Part shown: positions 52,567 through 62,011 of the stretch, in pieces | How the letters are laid out: each line of letters starts with the position of its first letter | How positions within the stretch are numbered: position 1 is the stretch's first letter | From: SAR202 cluster bacterium bin127 | GTDB lineage: Bacteria > Chloroflexota > Dehalococcoidia > Lucifugimonadales > Lucifugimonadaceae | Length of the DNA stretch: 64,000 bases | Direction: 5' to 3' | Assembly (NCBI GenBank): GCA_002239045.1 | Contig: MPNN01000001.1 | Span: 62,001-126,000, forward strand | Translations under genes and position numbers: made by a program | Notes under the pieces: generated by a model | The model's input: only the letters and a program-made list of their open reading frames with translations | Told to the model about the DNA's origin: nothing | The model's database searches: none

Positions 52567-54331
52567 AGCACCTGTAGACACCTACGCGGTGGTGATGAGC
52601 CAGCAAACGCAGTATGCGTTGTTGCGGGCGCGTGCTCGGCAGCGATGGGATGATTTGGTGGCGGGGGATAGGCCTTGGGTGCGAGTCGGGTTCGGAGCTT
52701 CGGGCCAAGCCGCAGGAGCTCAAGCAGTATTCGACGCTCTCAAACCATTCGGCCCGGAAGGCTCGAATCAGATCAATCTGTCGATGGTTGGCGCGCACGG
52801 TCTCATGTACTTGGAACCGATCGTTGATGTAGTCGTTCCTGGAATCAACCGGATTCTGCACGCCAACGTGACGCCGGAAATGGTGCCTGAAATCGTGGCG
52901 CACTTCGTTGACGGGCGTGACGAGCGTCCATTGCACGAATCGGCCTATGCGTACACCGGTCACCGTGACCCGTACGTCACATATCTCCCGGAATGGGACG
53001 AACTACCGGCGAACGCCAAACAGAGAAAGATACTCACCGCCAATTTCGGGAACATCGATCCGCACGACATATTCCAGTACATCGCTCATGACGGTTACGC
53101 GGCGCTCAACAAAGCGGTGCTCTCGATGAAACCTGAAGAAGTGGTCGAAGAAGTCAAGACGTCAGGCCTGCGTGGGCGCGGAGGTGCCGCGTTTCCAACG
53201 GGATTGAAGTGGTCATTCCTAGCGCCGAGCCAAGCTCCAGTAAAGTATGTGCTGTGCAATTGCGAAGAGGGTGACCCGGGCGCGTTCAACGACAAGGGGA
53301 TTTTGGAAAGCGATCCGCATCGGCTCATCGAAGGCTTGATCATCAATGGATACGCGACCAACTCCACGCACGGGGTGGTATTCATTCGTCAAGGTCACGA
53401 CATCCCCATCGAGGCGACCCGTCGGGCAATCGATGAAGCCTACGAAAACGGCATCCTAGGCGAGAACATCTTAGGATCCGATTTCTCCTTCGATATGGAG
53501 GTCTCGCTGACCGGGGATTCCTACGTAGCCGGCGAGGAGACGGCAATGATGGAGGCGATTGAGGGGAAACGCTCGACGCCGAGATACAAGCCGCCATTCC
53601 CGGCGCAGGCCGGACTTTTCCAAAAACCGACCAACATCAACAACGTCAAGACCATCGCCTACGTGCCCGGAATAGTGGCTTCCGGCGGAGACGAATTCAA
53701 GAATGTTGGCACCGAGTCTTCGTCAGGAACGGCGCTCGTGTGCCTAACCGGTCACATCAAACGCCCAGGCATGTACGAAGTTGAAATGGGATTGACGATC
53801 CGTCAAGTGCTCGAGGATATCGGAGGCGGCGTTGCGGAGGGTTCAGAGCGAATCAAGGTGTTGCAGACCGGTGGACCGTTGGGTGGCGTAATGGGCGAGG
53901 ATGCGTTCGATACGGAGATTGATTTCGATGCGATGGCGAAGTCGGGAGCCATATTGGGATCTGGCGGGATTATCGTTGGAGACGAAACAACCGACATCGT
54001 TGACCTCGTCCGCAATCTCATTGCGTTCAACCAGTTCGAGTCTTGTGGCAAGTGTTTCCCTTGCCGGCTCGGAAATACTCACATGCTGGACGTGTTCGAC
54101 AGGTTGTGCAAAAACGAGGCGAAACCGGGCGATATGAAGTTGTTAGAAACCGTCGGCAACAATATGAAGATCGGTTCGCTTTGCGGTCACGGCCAACTCG
54201 GTTACAACCCGGTCTCTTCTGCCATCAACTACTTTGGCGAGGAGTTTGAAAAGCGATTCAACGGCGAGTTGGAAAAGTCAGGACCATTCGGCGATGGTTC
54301 CATGATCTTGCCGAGTCGCACGCGCCCATGA
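52550..54331 (+). CDS. nuoF: NuoF-type NADH-binding flavin/[4Fe-4S] subunit
   Basis: 51-kDa-type subunit of about 593 residues that binds NADH and FMN. FMN/NADH motifs: GLRGRGGAAFPTGLKW and NCEEGDPGAFNDKGILESDP; the SLBB domain follows (GGGVAEGSERIKVLQTGG), and the [4Fe-4S] cluster ligands are in ESCGKCFPCRLGN with a later Cys. The extra N-terminal 110 residues are the thioredoxin-like extension found in the long HoxF/HydB-type form. ATG at 52550, with AGGAG 8 bases before it, overlaps nuoE. It is followed after 33 bases by nuoG. Confidence 0.93.
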   Translation: MVSRIEAPVDTYAVVMSQQTQYALLRARARQRWDDLVAGDRPWVRVGFGASGQAAGAQAVFDALKPFGPEGSNQINLSMVGAHGLMYLEPIVDVVVPGINRILHANVTPEMVPEIVAHFVDGRDERPLHESAYAYTGHRDPYVTYLPEWDELPANAKQRKILTANFGNIDPHDIFQYIAHDGYAALNKAVLSMKPEEVVEEVKTSGLRGRGGAAFPTGLKWSFLAPSQAPVKYVLCNCEEGDPGAFNDKGILESDPHRLIEGLIINGYATNSTHGVVFIRQGHDIPIEATRRAIDEAYENGILGENILGSDFSFDMEVSLTGDSYVAGEETAMMEAIEGKRSTPRYKPPFPAQAGLFQKPTNINNVKTIAYVPGIVASGGDEFKNVGTESSSGTALVCLTGHIKRPGMYEVEMGLTIRQVLEDIGGGVAEGSERIKVLQTGGPLGGVMGEDAFDTEIDFDAMAKSGAILGSGGIIVGDETTDIVDLVRNLIAFNQFESCGKCFPCRLGNTHMLDVFDRLCKNEAKPGDMKLLETVGNNMKIGSLCGHGQLGYNPVSSAINYFGEEFEKRFNGELEKSGPFGDGSMILPSRTRP

Positions 54332-54364
54332 ATCCGAGTCCGACTAACGACGGCGAAAGTAGAT

Positions 54365-57094
54365 ATGCCTGATCCCATTAAGTTCACGGTCGACGGACAG
54401 CAACTAGAGGCTGAACCGGGGCAGACGATTCTGCAAGCTGCGCTAGATGCTGGGATCTATATCCCGTACCTCTGTTACTTCCCCCACATGAAACCGTACG
54501 GCGCGTGCCGCACCTGCGTGGTGGATACGGAGGCCAACGGTAGGAAGATGACGCTGGCTTCGTGCACCGCGATGCCGATGCCCGATATGGTGGTGGAGAC
54601 GAAAAACGAGTCGGTCAACGAACTGCGTCGCGGCATCATCGAACTGTTGATGTCGGAGCACCCCCACGGTTGTTTAACCTGCCATCGAATCGAGCTTTGT
54701 GGTCCACAAGACGTCTGTCAAAGGCACGTCGATGTCACTGATCGGTGCACGATTTGCCCCAAGAACGAGCGATGCGAATTGAAGGACACCGTCCGCTCGG
54801 TCGAGTTGGACCTCCGCACGCCACTCAATTACAACCGTCGAGATTTGCCGATTCATGCCGACGACCCGCTGTATGACCGCGACTACAACCTCTGCATCGT
54901 TTGCGCTCGATGTGTTCGGGTGTGTGAAGAAGTCCGAGGCGACAACGCACTGACATTGGTAGCGCGTTCCGGCGTGTCCCTCGTCGGGACTTCGCACGGC
55001 ACGTCGCTCATGGAATCGGGCTGCGAATTTTGCGGTGCATGCATCGATGTCTGTCCCACCGGAGCGCTGGTGGAGCGTGAATACAAGTGGGAGAAGGCAA
55101 GTCGGCAGGTCACCACTACATGCACCAACTGCGCCGTTGGATGTCAGATGATCGCCGAGGTGAACAAATTTGACAAGATAATTCGCTTCCGAGGCGATGT
55201 GAACGGCAAGGTCAACCAAGGGCAGGCTTGCTTCAAGGGTAAGTTCGGTTATGACTACCCGAATCATCGTTCTCGTTTGAAGCGCGCCTATTTCAGGAAA
55301 GACGGAATCCTCACCAAGGCGAGTTTGGAAGACGCATTCAATGCCGGCGCGGAAGCTCTGTCGAAATACGAACCGCACGAGATCGCCGTCATCGCTTCGC
55401 CTCGGGGGAGCAACGAAGACAACTTCATCGCACAGAAGTTTGCGCGGTCTGCGCTGAAGACCAATAACGTCGATCACGCCCATAACTTCATTGATGACGT
55501 GATGCAACACGTATCTAGTCGTTGGGACATCGGGCACACGAAGCGTTCGATCTGGGACATCGAGAACTCCAACTCGGTCTTGGTTGTCTCAGGGAACCCG
55601 ACCGAGGATCAAAACGTCTTGGCGGTGCCGGTCAAACGGGCAGCGAGTCGTGGTGCCAAGATCGTTGTGATCGATCAGAGAGAAACCGAGCTGACGCGTT
55701 ATGCGGACGTTTGGTTGCGGCCTCGGATCGGAACTGCCCATATGGCCGTGATGGGCATCGTCCGCGCGGTATTCGATTCGACTTTGGAACAGGTCGACTT
55801 CATCAATGAAAAAACGACCAACGCCGATGCGTTCAAGGCCGCTTTGTGGGACTATGACCTCGGTAGGATCGCGACATATTGTGAAGTCATGGTTGATGAT
55901 TTCGCCGAGGCTGCGGCCGCGCTTGCGAGTAATCGCGAGATGGCGGTTTTGCTCGGCGCCGATACGGTGCCCACGGTTAGGCATGATGCTCTGGTCGATG
56001 CGGTGATGAATCTGCGATTGCTCAACGGTACTGCCGACGGACCAGGCCAAGGGGTCTATCCGCTCTATTTCGGCGCTAACGCCCGCGGATCGGAGCAAGT
56101 AGGATGTCGCCCATTGGATGCCGGGTCTCGTCTCGCAGCTCGGCTGTGTGACACATGGGGCGTCGATTTTCCCGCCGGCGAAGCTAAAGGCATTACCGAA
56201 ATTCTGGATGGTATTCGTGACGGCACCATCAAGGCAGCGGTTGTGATGGCGGACGGCATCAACCCAACGGCCCGACAGTTAGGGGAATTGATTTCGTTGC
56301 TAGGCTCGCTCGACACATTGATCGTATCGTCGGTGTTCGACAACGACATTACGTCCAAGGCCGACATCGTATTCGCGGCGGCGCCATTCTCGGAGCAGAC
56401 ATCGACGGTGACGAACATCGAATCTCGGGTTCAGATGGTCAACAAAATGAATGAACCGAGGTTCGATGAACTGGCCGGTTGGGAGGTTTTTTGCGGACTG
56501 GCCAATACGATGGGTAGCACTGGGTTCGATTACGCAACGGCGAGCGAGATTTTCGATGCGATCTGCGCGACCATCCCCGAATACGACGGGCTGAGCCACG
56601 ACGCGCTGTCAAACGGTGGCGTTATCACGACTTCAAATTCAAGAGACAGCCAAGCCAAGTCGAACTTCGAGGTCAAGAAGCCCGATTTCTCGTCATTTGC
56701 CAGAGACGGCATTTACTTCGCTCCCGGTCGCGTCCTTCACCAACCAGATCGTGAAACGACGCTCGGCGAACGAAACTACCTGAACGTCGTCGACCGCGTC
56801 GAATATATCGAGCTTCATCCGGATGATTTGGAGCCGCTCGGAATCTCGGAGGGAGACACCGTCGCGGTGGTCGGAGAGAACGATGGCGAACTCCTCGCTT
56901 CGGGCTTGGCGACGGTTTCAGATCACGCCTTGCGCGGCATCGTTCAATCGACGACCCTGTTCGCCGAATTGGCCACGTATATGGAAGAGTGCGAGTACCC
57001 GGACCCGTCTCCGACGGTGCCTAGCCTCGATGTTCATCGGGTGATTCTCGAAGTTGTGGCCAGAGATCGGGAATCGGAATTGTTGGCGGTCTAA
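54365..57094 (+). CDS. nuoG: NuoG / formate-dehydrogenase-like iron-sulfur molybdopterin-fold subunit
   Basis: 909 residues. N-terminal [2Fe-2S] ferredoxin with Cys in CYFPHMKPYGACRTC; HPHGCLTCHRIELCG (His-liganded cluster); two [4Fe-4S] sites CIVCARCVRVCEE and CEFCGACIDVCPTG; then the CTNCAVGCQ cluster of the molybdopterin domain and a MopB-like C-terminal domain. In formate dehydrogenases a Cys or Sec lies in a HNxRxC segment; here the equivalent is AHNFIDDVMQHVSSRW with no Cys. So it is probably not a formate dehydrogenase, but a NuoG that relays electrons. The partner complex is unidentified; no membrane Nuo subunits are seen here. Confidence 0.88.
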   Translation: MPDPIKFTVDGQQLEAEPGQTILQAALDAGIYIPYLCYFPHMKPYGACRTCVVDTEANGRKMTLASCTAMPMPDMVVETKNESVNELRRGIIELLMSEHPHGCLTCHRIELCGPQDVCQRHVDVTDRCTICPKNERCELKDTVRSVELDLRTPLNYNRRDLPIHADDPLYDRDYNLCIVCARCVRVCEEVRGDNALTLVARSGVSLVGTSHGTSLMESGCEFCGACIDVCPTGALVEREYKWEKASRQVTTTCTNCAVGCQMIAEVNKFDKIIRFRGDVNGKVNQGQACFKGKFGYDYPNHRSRLKRAYFRKDGILTKASLEDAFNAGAEALSKYEPHEIAVIASPRGSNEDNFIAQKFARSALKTNNVDHAHNFIDDVMQHVSSRWDIGHTKRSIWDIENSNSVLVVSGNPTEDQNVLAVPVKRAASRGAKIVVIDQRETELTRYADVWLRPRIGTAHMAVMGIVRAVFDSTLEQVDFINEKTTNADAFKAALWDYDLGRIATYCEVMVDDFAEAAAALASNREMAVLLGADTVPTVRHDALVDAVMNLRLLNGTADGPGQGVYPLYFGANARGSEQVGCRPLDAGSRLAARLCDTWGVDFPAGEAKGITEILDGIRDGTIKAAVVMADGINPTARQLGELISLLGSLDTLIVSSVFDNDITSKADIVFAAAPFSEQTSTVTNIESRVQMVNKMNEPRFDELAGWEVFCGLANTMGSTGFDYATASEIFDAICATIPEYDGLSHDALSNGGVITTSNSRDSQAKSNFEVKKPDFSSFARDGIYFAPGRVLHQPDRETTLGERNYLNVVDRVEYIELHPDDLEPLGISEGDTVAVVGENDGELLASGLATVSDHALRGIVQSTTLFAELATYMEECEYPDPSPTVPSLDVHRVILEVVARDRESELLAV

Positions 57095-57141
57095 AATCAC
57101 CACGACTCGATGGTGTCCGCGGCTACGAGAGTTTAATCAGG

Positions 57142-57150
57142 TGGTAGAAT
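57142..57150 (+). promoter_or_regulatory. Extended -10 promoter candidate for trxA
   Basis: TGGTAGAAT, with TAGAAT at 57145-57150, occurs 84 bases before the trxA ATG and matches the element at 41086-41094 exactly. A roughly 75-base leader would follow. Confidence 0.45.
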
Positions 57151-57233
57151 CCAAAGAGAGCGCCCGTCCGAATTTGGTGTGGTCGCGTGGTTTGACGTAA
57201 ACGCTTGAGTGAAACAGAAACGGAGCTAACTTG

Positions 57234-57569
57234 ATGGCACATCCGATCGATGTAAACGATGCCGATTTTCAATCCGAAGTTCTTTCAGCAGATATTCCGG
57301 TACTAGTTGATTTTTGGGCCGAATGGTGCGGACCGTGCAAGATGGTTGCGCCGGTGGTTGAAAAATTGGCCAATGACTACGACGGAGTAGTCAAATTTGC
57401 GAAGGTCGACGTCGACCAGAACCCGGGCCTATCTGGCACCTACGGCGTTCGTAGCATTCCGACGTTGCTTATCTTCCGAGATGGCAGCCCCGTTGAGCAG
57501 GTAGTGGGCGCAGTCCCAGAGAGCGTGTTGAAGGAAAAGCTCCAAGGCGTTCTGCAAATGGCTGCCTAA
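57234..57569 (+). CDS. trxA: Thioredoxin
   Basis: General disulfide reductase of the cytosol. 111 residues with WAEWCGPCKMVAP (redox Cys pair in WCGPC), the catalytic-face Asp in VLVDFWAEW, and cis-Pro in SIPTLLIF. ATG at 57234 is taken over TTG at 57231. It has its own promoter candidate and a strong terminator downstream (57597-57627). It could serve the peroxiredoxin at 34277. Confidence 0.97.
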   Translation: MAHPIDVNDADFQSEVLSADIPVLVDFWAEWCGPCKMVAPVVEKLANDYDGVVKFAKVDVDQNPGLSGTYGVRSIPTLLIFRDGSPVEQVVGAVPESVLKEKLQGVLQMAA

Positions 57570-57596
57570 TGTCGCTGAGCAATCAGAGAAATTGAG

Positions 57597-57627
57597 AAGG
57601 GCGGTGGTGAATACCGCCCTTTTCGTT
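57597..57627 (+). terminator. Rho-independent terminator of trxA
   Basis: AAGGGCGGT (57597-57605) pairs with ACCGCCCTT (57613-57621), a 9-pair stem with a 7-base loop, followed by TTTTCGTTT. It is the clearest terminator in the window. Confidence 0.85.
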
Positions 57628-57694
57628 TGTTGGGACGCGATTGCACACAAATCCGAAACGAATTGGCTTTAATATCGTGATTTAGCAGCAGCGT

Positions 57695-57792
57695 GGGAGT
57701 GGATGGGTCCCGGTGGGCTTCACGGACTTCAAATCCGCTGGCGTGCACCCTTCGGTGTGCGCGGAGGGTTCGACTCCCTTGCACTCCCGCCA
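57695..57792 (+). tRNA. selC: tRNA-Sec (anticodon UCA)
   Basis: 98 bases. Acceptor GGGAGTG at 57695-57701 pairs with CACTCCC before GCCA, which is encoded (57789-57792). The anticodon stem CGGA/TCCG encloses CTTCAAA, with the anticodon TCA at 57729-57731. The D stem is long (about 6 pairs, as in bacterial tRNA-Sec), the variable arm forms GCGTGCACC with GGTGTGCGC (9 pairs, some G-U), and the T arm is GAGGG-TTCGACT-CCCTT. The eighth acceptor pair would be G-G, a mismatch. These are the hallmarks of the bacterial selenocysteine tRNA and imply UGA decoding in this organism. Confidence 0.95.
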
Positions 57793-57842
57793 CCGCGTAC
57801 TGTGATCGAGACCGAGTCAAAGGAAATTCGAGGAACCAAGCC

Positions 57843-58835
57843 ATGAGATACGCAACGCTAGGAGACGGCGGCATTAAGGTGTCTAGGATGGCGTTAGGGT
57901 GTTGGCCTTTCGCCGGTGGCCGGGTCTGGGGACCACAAGACGATAACGACTCGATCGCCGCGGTTCATGCCGCGCTCGATGCTGGCGTCAACTTTTTCGA
58001 CACCGCAGAGGGATATTCGGACGATTCCAATTCGGAGGAAGTCCTCGGTCGCGCGCTCGCGGGACGTCGGGGCGAGGCTGTAATCGCAACTAAGTTCAGC
58101 AGAACAGATCAAGACCCGCACATTATCGCCGAACGGTGCGATGCGAGCCTGAAAAGGTTGGGGACTGACTACATCGATCTCTACCAGATCCACTGGCCCA
58201 ACCACGATGTTCCGATCGCAGATACGATGACCGAGTTGTTGAAGCTGCAGGAGAGCGGCAAGGTGCGAGCTTTGGGCGTCTGCAACTTCGCGGTGCGCGA
58301 TCTGACCGACATCCTCGAGTGTGGCGTCATCGTAACCGACCAGCTTCCCTATAACCTTCTCTGGCGCGCCCTAGAATTTGCCATCAAGCCGACCTGTGTG
58401 GCCAACGATGTTGGCGTGATTTGCTATAGCCCATTGCAGCAAGGGCTTTTGACTGGTCGATACGCCTCCGCGGACGACGTTCCACCGGGATTATCTCGTA
58501 GCCGTCACTTCCACAAGGATCGGGAACAGTCAATCCACGGCGAAGATGGATGCGAAGAGGAGACATTCGCCGCCATAGCGGCCGTCTTGGAGATCGCTGA
58601 TGAAGTTGGTGAGCATCCGGCAAAGCTGTCTTTGGCTTGGGCCTTGGCGCAGGAGGGGGTAACCAGTCTTTTGGTCGGCGCGCGCAATCCTGATGAGGTG
58701 GCACTCAACACACCGAGTTTCGATTATGACCTCCCTGCCGATGTTGAGAAAGCGCTGTCCGCTGCGACGGAGGAATTGAAACAAATTCTCGGTCACAACG
58801 CCGACTTTTGGCAGTCTCCCAGTCGGATGCGTTAA
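57843..58835 (+). CDS. Aldo/keto reductase
   Basis: NADPH-dependent oxidoreductase of 330 residues in a TIM barrel. The catalytic set is visible: Asp and Tyr in NFFDTAEGYSDDS, Lys in VIATKFS, and His in YQIHWPNHD. NADPH contacts are in YSPLQQGLLTGRY and SLLVGARNPDEV. ATG at 57843 is the start; a frame open from 57693 runs through the tRNA and is not coding upstream. It follows tRNA-Sec by 50 bases. Substrate unknown. Confidence 0.92.
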   Translation: MRYATLGDGGIKVSRMALGCWPFAGGRVWGPQDDNDSIAAVHAALDAGVNFFDTAEGYSDDSNSEEVLGRALAGRRGEAVIATKFSRTDQDPHIIAERCDASLKRLGTDYIDLYQIHWPNHDVPIADTMTELLKLQESGKVRALGVCNFAVRDLTDILECGVIVTDQLPYNLLWRALEFAIKPTCVANDVGVICYSPLQQGLLTGRYASADDVPPGLSRSRHFHKDREQSIHGEDGCEEETFAAIAAVLEIADEVGEHPAKLSLAWALAQEGVTSLLVGARNPDEVALNTPSFDYDLPADVEKALSAATEELKQILGHNADFWQSPSRMR

Positions 58836-58976
58836 TGGGGGGTGGGGCGTACACGGAAGTCGACTAGTTAGTCGAAGTGGATATTTACGTGCGTGAACTG
58901 CGACAATGTATTAGTAGGGGATGGGCGATAGAGGTGAACCACGGCGGGTCGATCCAGACATCCTGACCAGCAGAGC

Positions 58977-61949
58977 ATGACCGGAAATTCGAAAGATCAA
59001 AACCGCGACGAACCTTCCGTCGAGTTGTACGGAGTATTTGCCGGGTTCAATGAGGCGTATGCGACGAGCATCATGGACGGTGAAACGGCGTCGCTTGCTT
59101 CCGATGGCGCCAACGGCGTCGAAACCGATTTCGAATACGACGGCATTTTGATGGACCCCTCATTCGAGGTCAGCTTCGCTCCGGGCGTCAATGGTCACAC
59201 CGACGAACCGATCGAAGAACCGCCTACCGATGAAATTGTCGTCGCGAATAACGGAAGCCTAGATGCAGATGTCTTAGAAGCAGACGAAGAGGAGCTGGCG
59301 CCGGAGGTCGTAGTCCAGCCGGACGTCTCGGCCGAACAAATCGTTCGCGTTGAGCGGTTGATCAACGCCATACGGGAAGACGGTCATCAGGCTGCCGATA
59401 TCGACCCATTGGGCATGTTGCCGCGGTCAGACGACCATTTGCGTCCTGAGCGTTTCGGGGTGTTGCCAGAAACCCTTGCTGCGTCGTCCCGATTGCTCGC
59501 CGATGCGAACGACGAGATTCGCCAGTGGTTGGCTCGACCTACGATCGGCGAAGCCGTTGAAGAGTTGAAGTCCTACTACAGTGGTTCAATCGGTTACGAG
59601 TTCGACCATATCCATAGCGTCGAGGAGCGCCTTTGGCTACAGAACCAAGTCGAAAACCAATCGGCCATGCAGTTCATGCCCGATTCCCAGAAGCGTTATC
59701 AACTTGAACTGTTGACCAAAGTCGAAGGATTCGAAAAGTATCTCCACGCAACTTTTCCTGGAAAACGTTGGTACAGCTTGGAGGGATTGGATGCGTTGAT
59801 CCCGCTGATCGACCAGATAATCCTGCAATCGGCCTTCAACGTCAAACAGATCGTGATGGGTATGCCGCATCGCGGACGATTGAACACGTTGGCGCATCTG
59901 CTGGAGCAGCCTTACGAATCTCTGTTGACAGGATTCTTGGAAGGCAGGTTCGCCCACTTGGCGGCGATGGAAGCCGCTGGCTGGTTGACGGATGTGAAAT
60001 ACCACCTTGGTTCTCGCGCCGATGTCGATGTAAATCAGGATGGGATCACCGACATCCAGTTACGGCTTTTGCCCAATCCGAGCCATCTGGAGATGGTCGA
60101 TCCGGTCGTACTGGGTGCCGTCAGATCGACGCAAGATGCGGCCGCCGAAGGTGACGCCCCGCACCTAGAGGCGATGGGGTTGTTGATTCATGGAGATGCC
60201 GCTTTCGCTGGCCAGGGCATAGTAGCCGAATCGTTAAACCTCGTCAATCTCGATGGATATTCGGTTGGCGGAGCGATTCATGTCATCGCCAACAACCAGT
60301 TAGGGTTCACCACCGAGCCGGATGAAGGATATTCGGGTCAATATTGTTCAGACATTGCGCGGGGTTACGAGATTCCGGTGGTCCACGTCAACGCCGAAGA
60401 CCTTGAAGCGTGCGCCCTCGCCGCAAAGATGGCGGTTTCGTATCGGTTGAAGTTCCGTAAAGAGTTCGTTATCGACCTCGTCGGTTACCGTCGACATGGT
60501 CACAACGAGAATGACGAACCCCGCTTCACGCAACCCTTGGCGTACCAAAAGGTTGCAAAGCATCCGACGCTACGCGAGAAATGGGCTGATCGGCTGATCG
60601 CCGAGGAAGTCGTCTCACAAGCAGATGTCGACGGATTTGTTGCGAACACGTTCGATGCACTGAGCACCGCGATGGAGGCCGTTAATGCGTCAGGTGCTGG
60701 AACTCGAAGACAGGAACCGCCGGATCTGGGATTAACGCCGGAAGGGATGCAAGGCGAGGAGTATCCAGACACGTCGATCGACGTGGAACGTTTAATCAAG
60801 CTCAACGGTGAGATAAGCACAATCCCGGACAACTTCAAATTGCATTCCACGGTCCAACGTGTATTTGCCCGCCGGAATGAGATTGGTCAGGTTGGCGAAC
60901 AGGTCATCGATTGGGCACACGCGGAAGCATTGGCTCTCGGCTCCGTGATGCAAGACGGTATTTCCGTACGCTTGACCGGGCAGGATTGCGCTCGAGGAAC
61001 CTTCAGCCAACGTCACGCCGTGGTTTGGGACATCGAGACCGGTCAACGATACTACCCGCTGAAACAAGTTGAAGGTGGCAGTTTCTCGATCTACAACAGC
61101 CCACTGTCCGAAGCTGGACCCGTCGGGTTCGAGCACGGTTACAGCGTTTTCACGGAATCGAGTCTAGTCATCTGGGAGGCGCAGTTCGGGGATTTTGTCA
61201 ACAACGCTCAGGCAATCATCGATGAGATGATTGTTTCGGCGAGGGAAAAATGGGGCCAACGTCCCAATCTTGTGATGCTTCTCCCTCATGGATATGAAGG
61301 GCAGGGGCCAAACCACTCTCATGCCCATCTCGAGCGCTTCCTGGATCTTGCTTCAAGCGGCAACATGCGTATAGCCAATCCAACTACTTCCGCGCAGTAT
61401 TTTCACCTCCTGCGGTCTCAGTCGGCATTGCTCGGCGAATCCGATAGGGCACGCCCGTTGGTTGTAATGACTCCCAAAAGCTTGTTGCGGCATCCACACG
61501 CAGCATCTTCGATCAACGACTTCACCGAAGGCAATTTCCGGCCGATCCGCAAGTTCACGTTGTCGAATTCCAATCCCGACGATGTTAAGCGGGTCGTCCT
61601 ATGCAGCGGCAAGATTTTCGTCGACTTAGCCACGCATCCGAGGATCGCCGATGTCAAGGACATCGGAGTGATCGTGCTGGAAGAACTGTATCCGTTCCCC
61701 GAGGAACTCTTGGTTGACGCGTTTGAGTCGTTCGCAAACTACAAGGATGTTGTCTGGTTGCAAGAGGAGCCGCGCAACCGCGGAGCATGGGACTTTGTCA
61801 GGACGCCGATCGCGTCGATCATCAAAACGGGCATACGCTACATCGGTCGTCCACGGAGCCCCAGTCCGGCCTCAGGTTCGAACTGGCTGCACCGGCGGCA
61901 GCAGGATCGATTGATACGCATCGCCTTGAAACTCGACCCGGCGGATTAA
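58977..61949 (+). CDS. sucA: 2-oxoglutarate dehydrogenase E1 component
   Basis: Thiamine-dependent E1 of the TCA cycle that decarboxylates 2-oxoglutarate and passes succinyl to lipoyl-E2. Motifs: MPHRGRLNTLAHLLEQ, HGDAAFAGQGIVAES with the ThDP-linked region, and the C-terminal VWLQEEPRNRGAW. At 990 residues it is longer than the usual 930 or so because of an acidic linker of about 100 residues between the N-terminal helix (VFAGFNEAYATSIMDG) and the core (starting near residue 115). That linker (rich in Glu, Asp) may bind E2. ATG at 58977. E2 follows 62 bases later. Confidence 0.95.
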   Translation: MTGNSKDQNRDEPSVELYGVFAGFNEAYATSIMDGETASLASDGANGVETDFEYDGILMDPSFEVSFAPGVNGHTDEPIEEPPTDEIVVANNGSLDADVLEADEEELAPEVVVQPDVSAEQIVRVERLINAIREDGHQAADIDPLGMLPRSDDHLRPERFGVLPETLAASSRLLADANDEIRQWLARPTIGEAVEELKSYYSGSIGYEFDHIHSVEERLWLQNQVENQSAMQFMPDSQKRYQLELLTKVEGFEKYLHATFPGKRWYSLEGLDALIPLIDQIILQSAFNVKQIVMGMPHRGRLNTLAHLLEQPYESLLTGFLEGRFAHLAAMEAAGWLTDVKYHLGSRADVDVNQDGITDIQLRLLPNPSHLEMVDPVVLGAVRSTQDAAAEGDAPHLEAMGLLIHGDAAFAGQGIVAESLNLVNLDGYSVGGAIHVIANNQLGFTTEPDEGYSGQYCSDIARGYEIPVVHVNAEDLEACALAAKMAVSYRLKFRKEFVIDLVGYRRHGHNENDEPRFTQPLAYQKVAKHPTLREKWADRLIAEEVVSQADVDGFVANTFDALSTAMEAVNASGAGTRRQEPPDLGLTPEGMQGEEYPDTSIDVERLIKLNGEISTIPDNFKLHSTVQRVFARRNEIGQVGEQVIDWAHAEALALGSVMQDGISVRLTGQDCARGTFSQRHAVVWDIETGQRYYPLKQVEGGSFSIYNSPLSEAGPVGFEHGYSVFTESSLVIWEAQFGDFVNNAQAIIDEMIVSAREKWGQRPNLVMLLPHGYEGQGPNHSHAHLERFLDLASSGNMRIANPTTSAQYFHLLRSQSALLGESDRARPLVVMTPKSLLRHPHAASSINDFTEGNFRPIRKFTLSNSNPDDVKRVVLCSGKIFVDLATHPRIADVKDIGVIVLEELYPFPEELLVDAFESFANYKDVVWLQEEPRNRGAWDFVRTPIASIIKTGIRYIGRPRSPSPASGSNWLHRRQQDRLIRIALKLDPAD

Positions 61950-62011
61950 GCCGAACCGTTTTGGAATTTGACTAGCGTTACCACATCACCACGGATAGGA
62001 CACACGGATAA

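Noticed and set aside
57693-57842. N-terminal extension of the aldo/keto reductase
   Set aside because: The bases belong to tRNA-Sec and the spacer. The family start (MRYATLGDGG) is at 57843.
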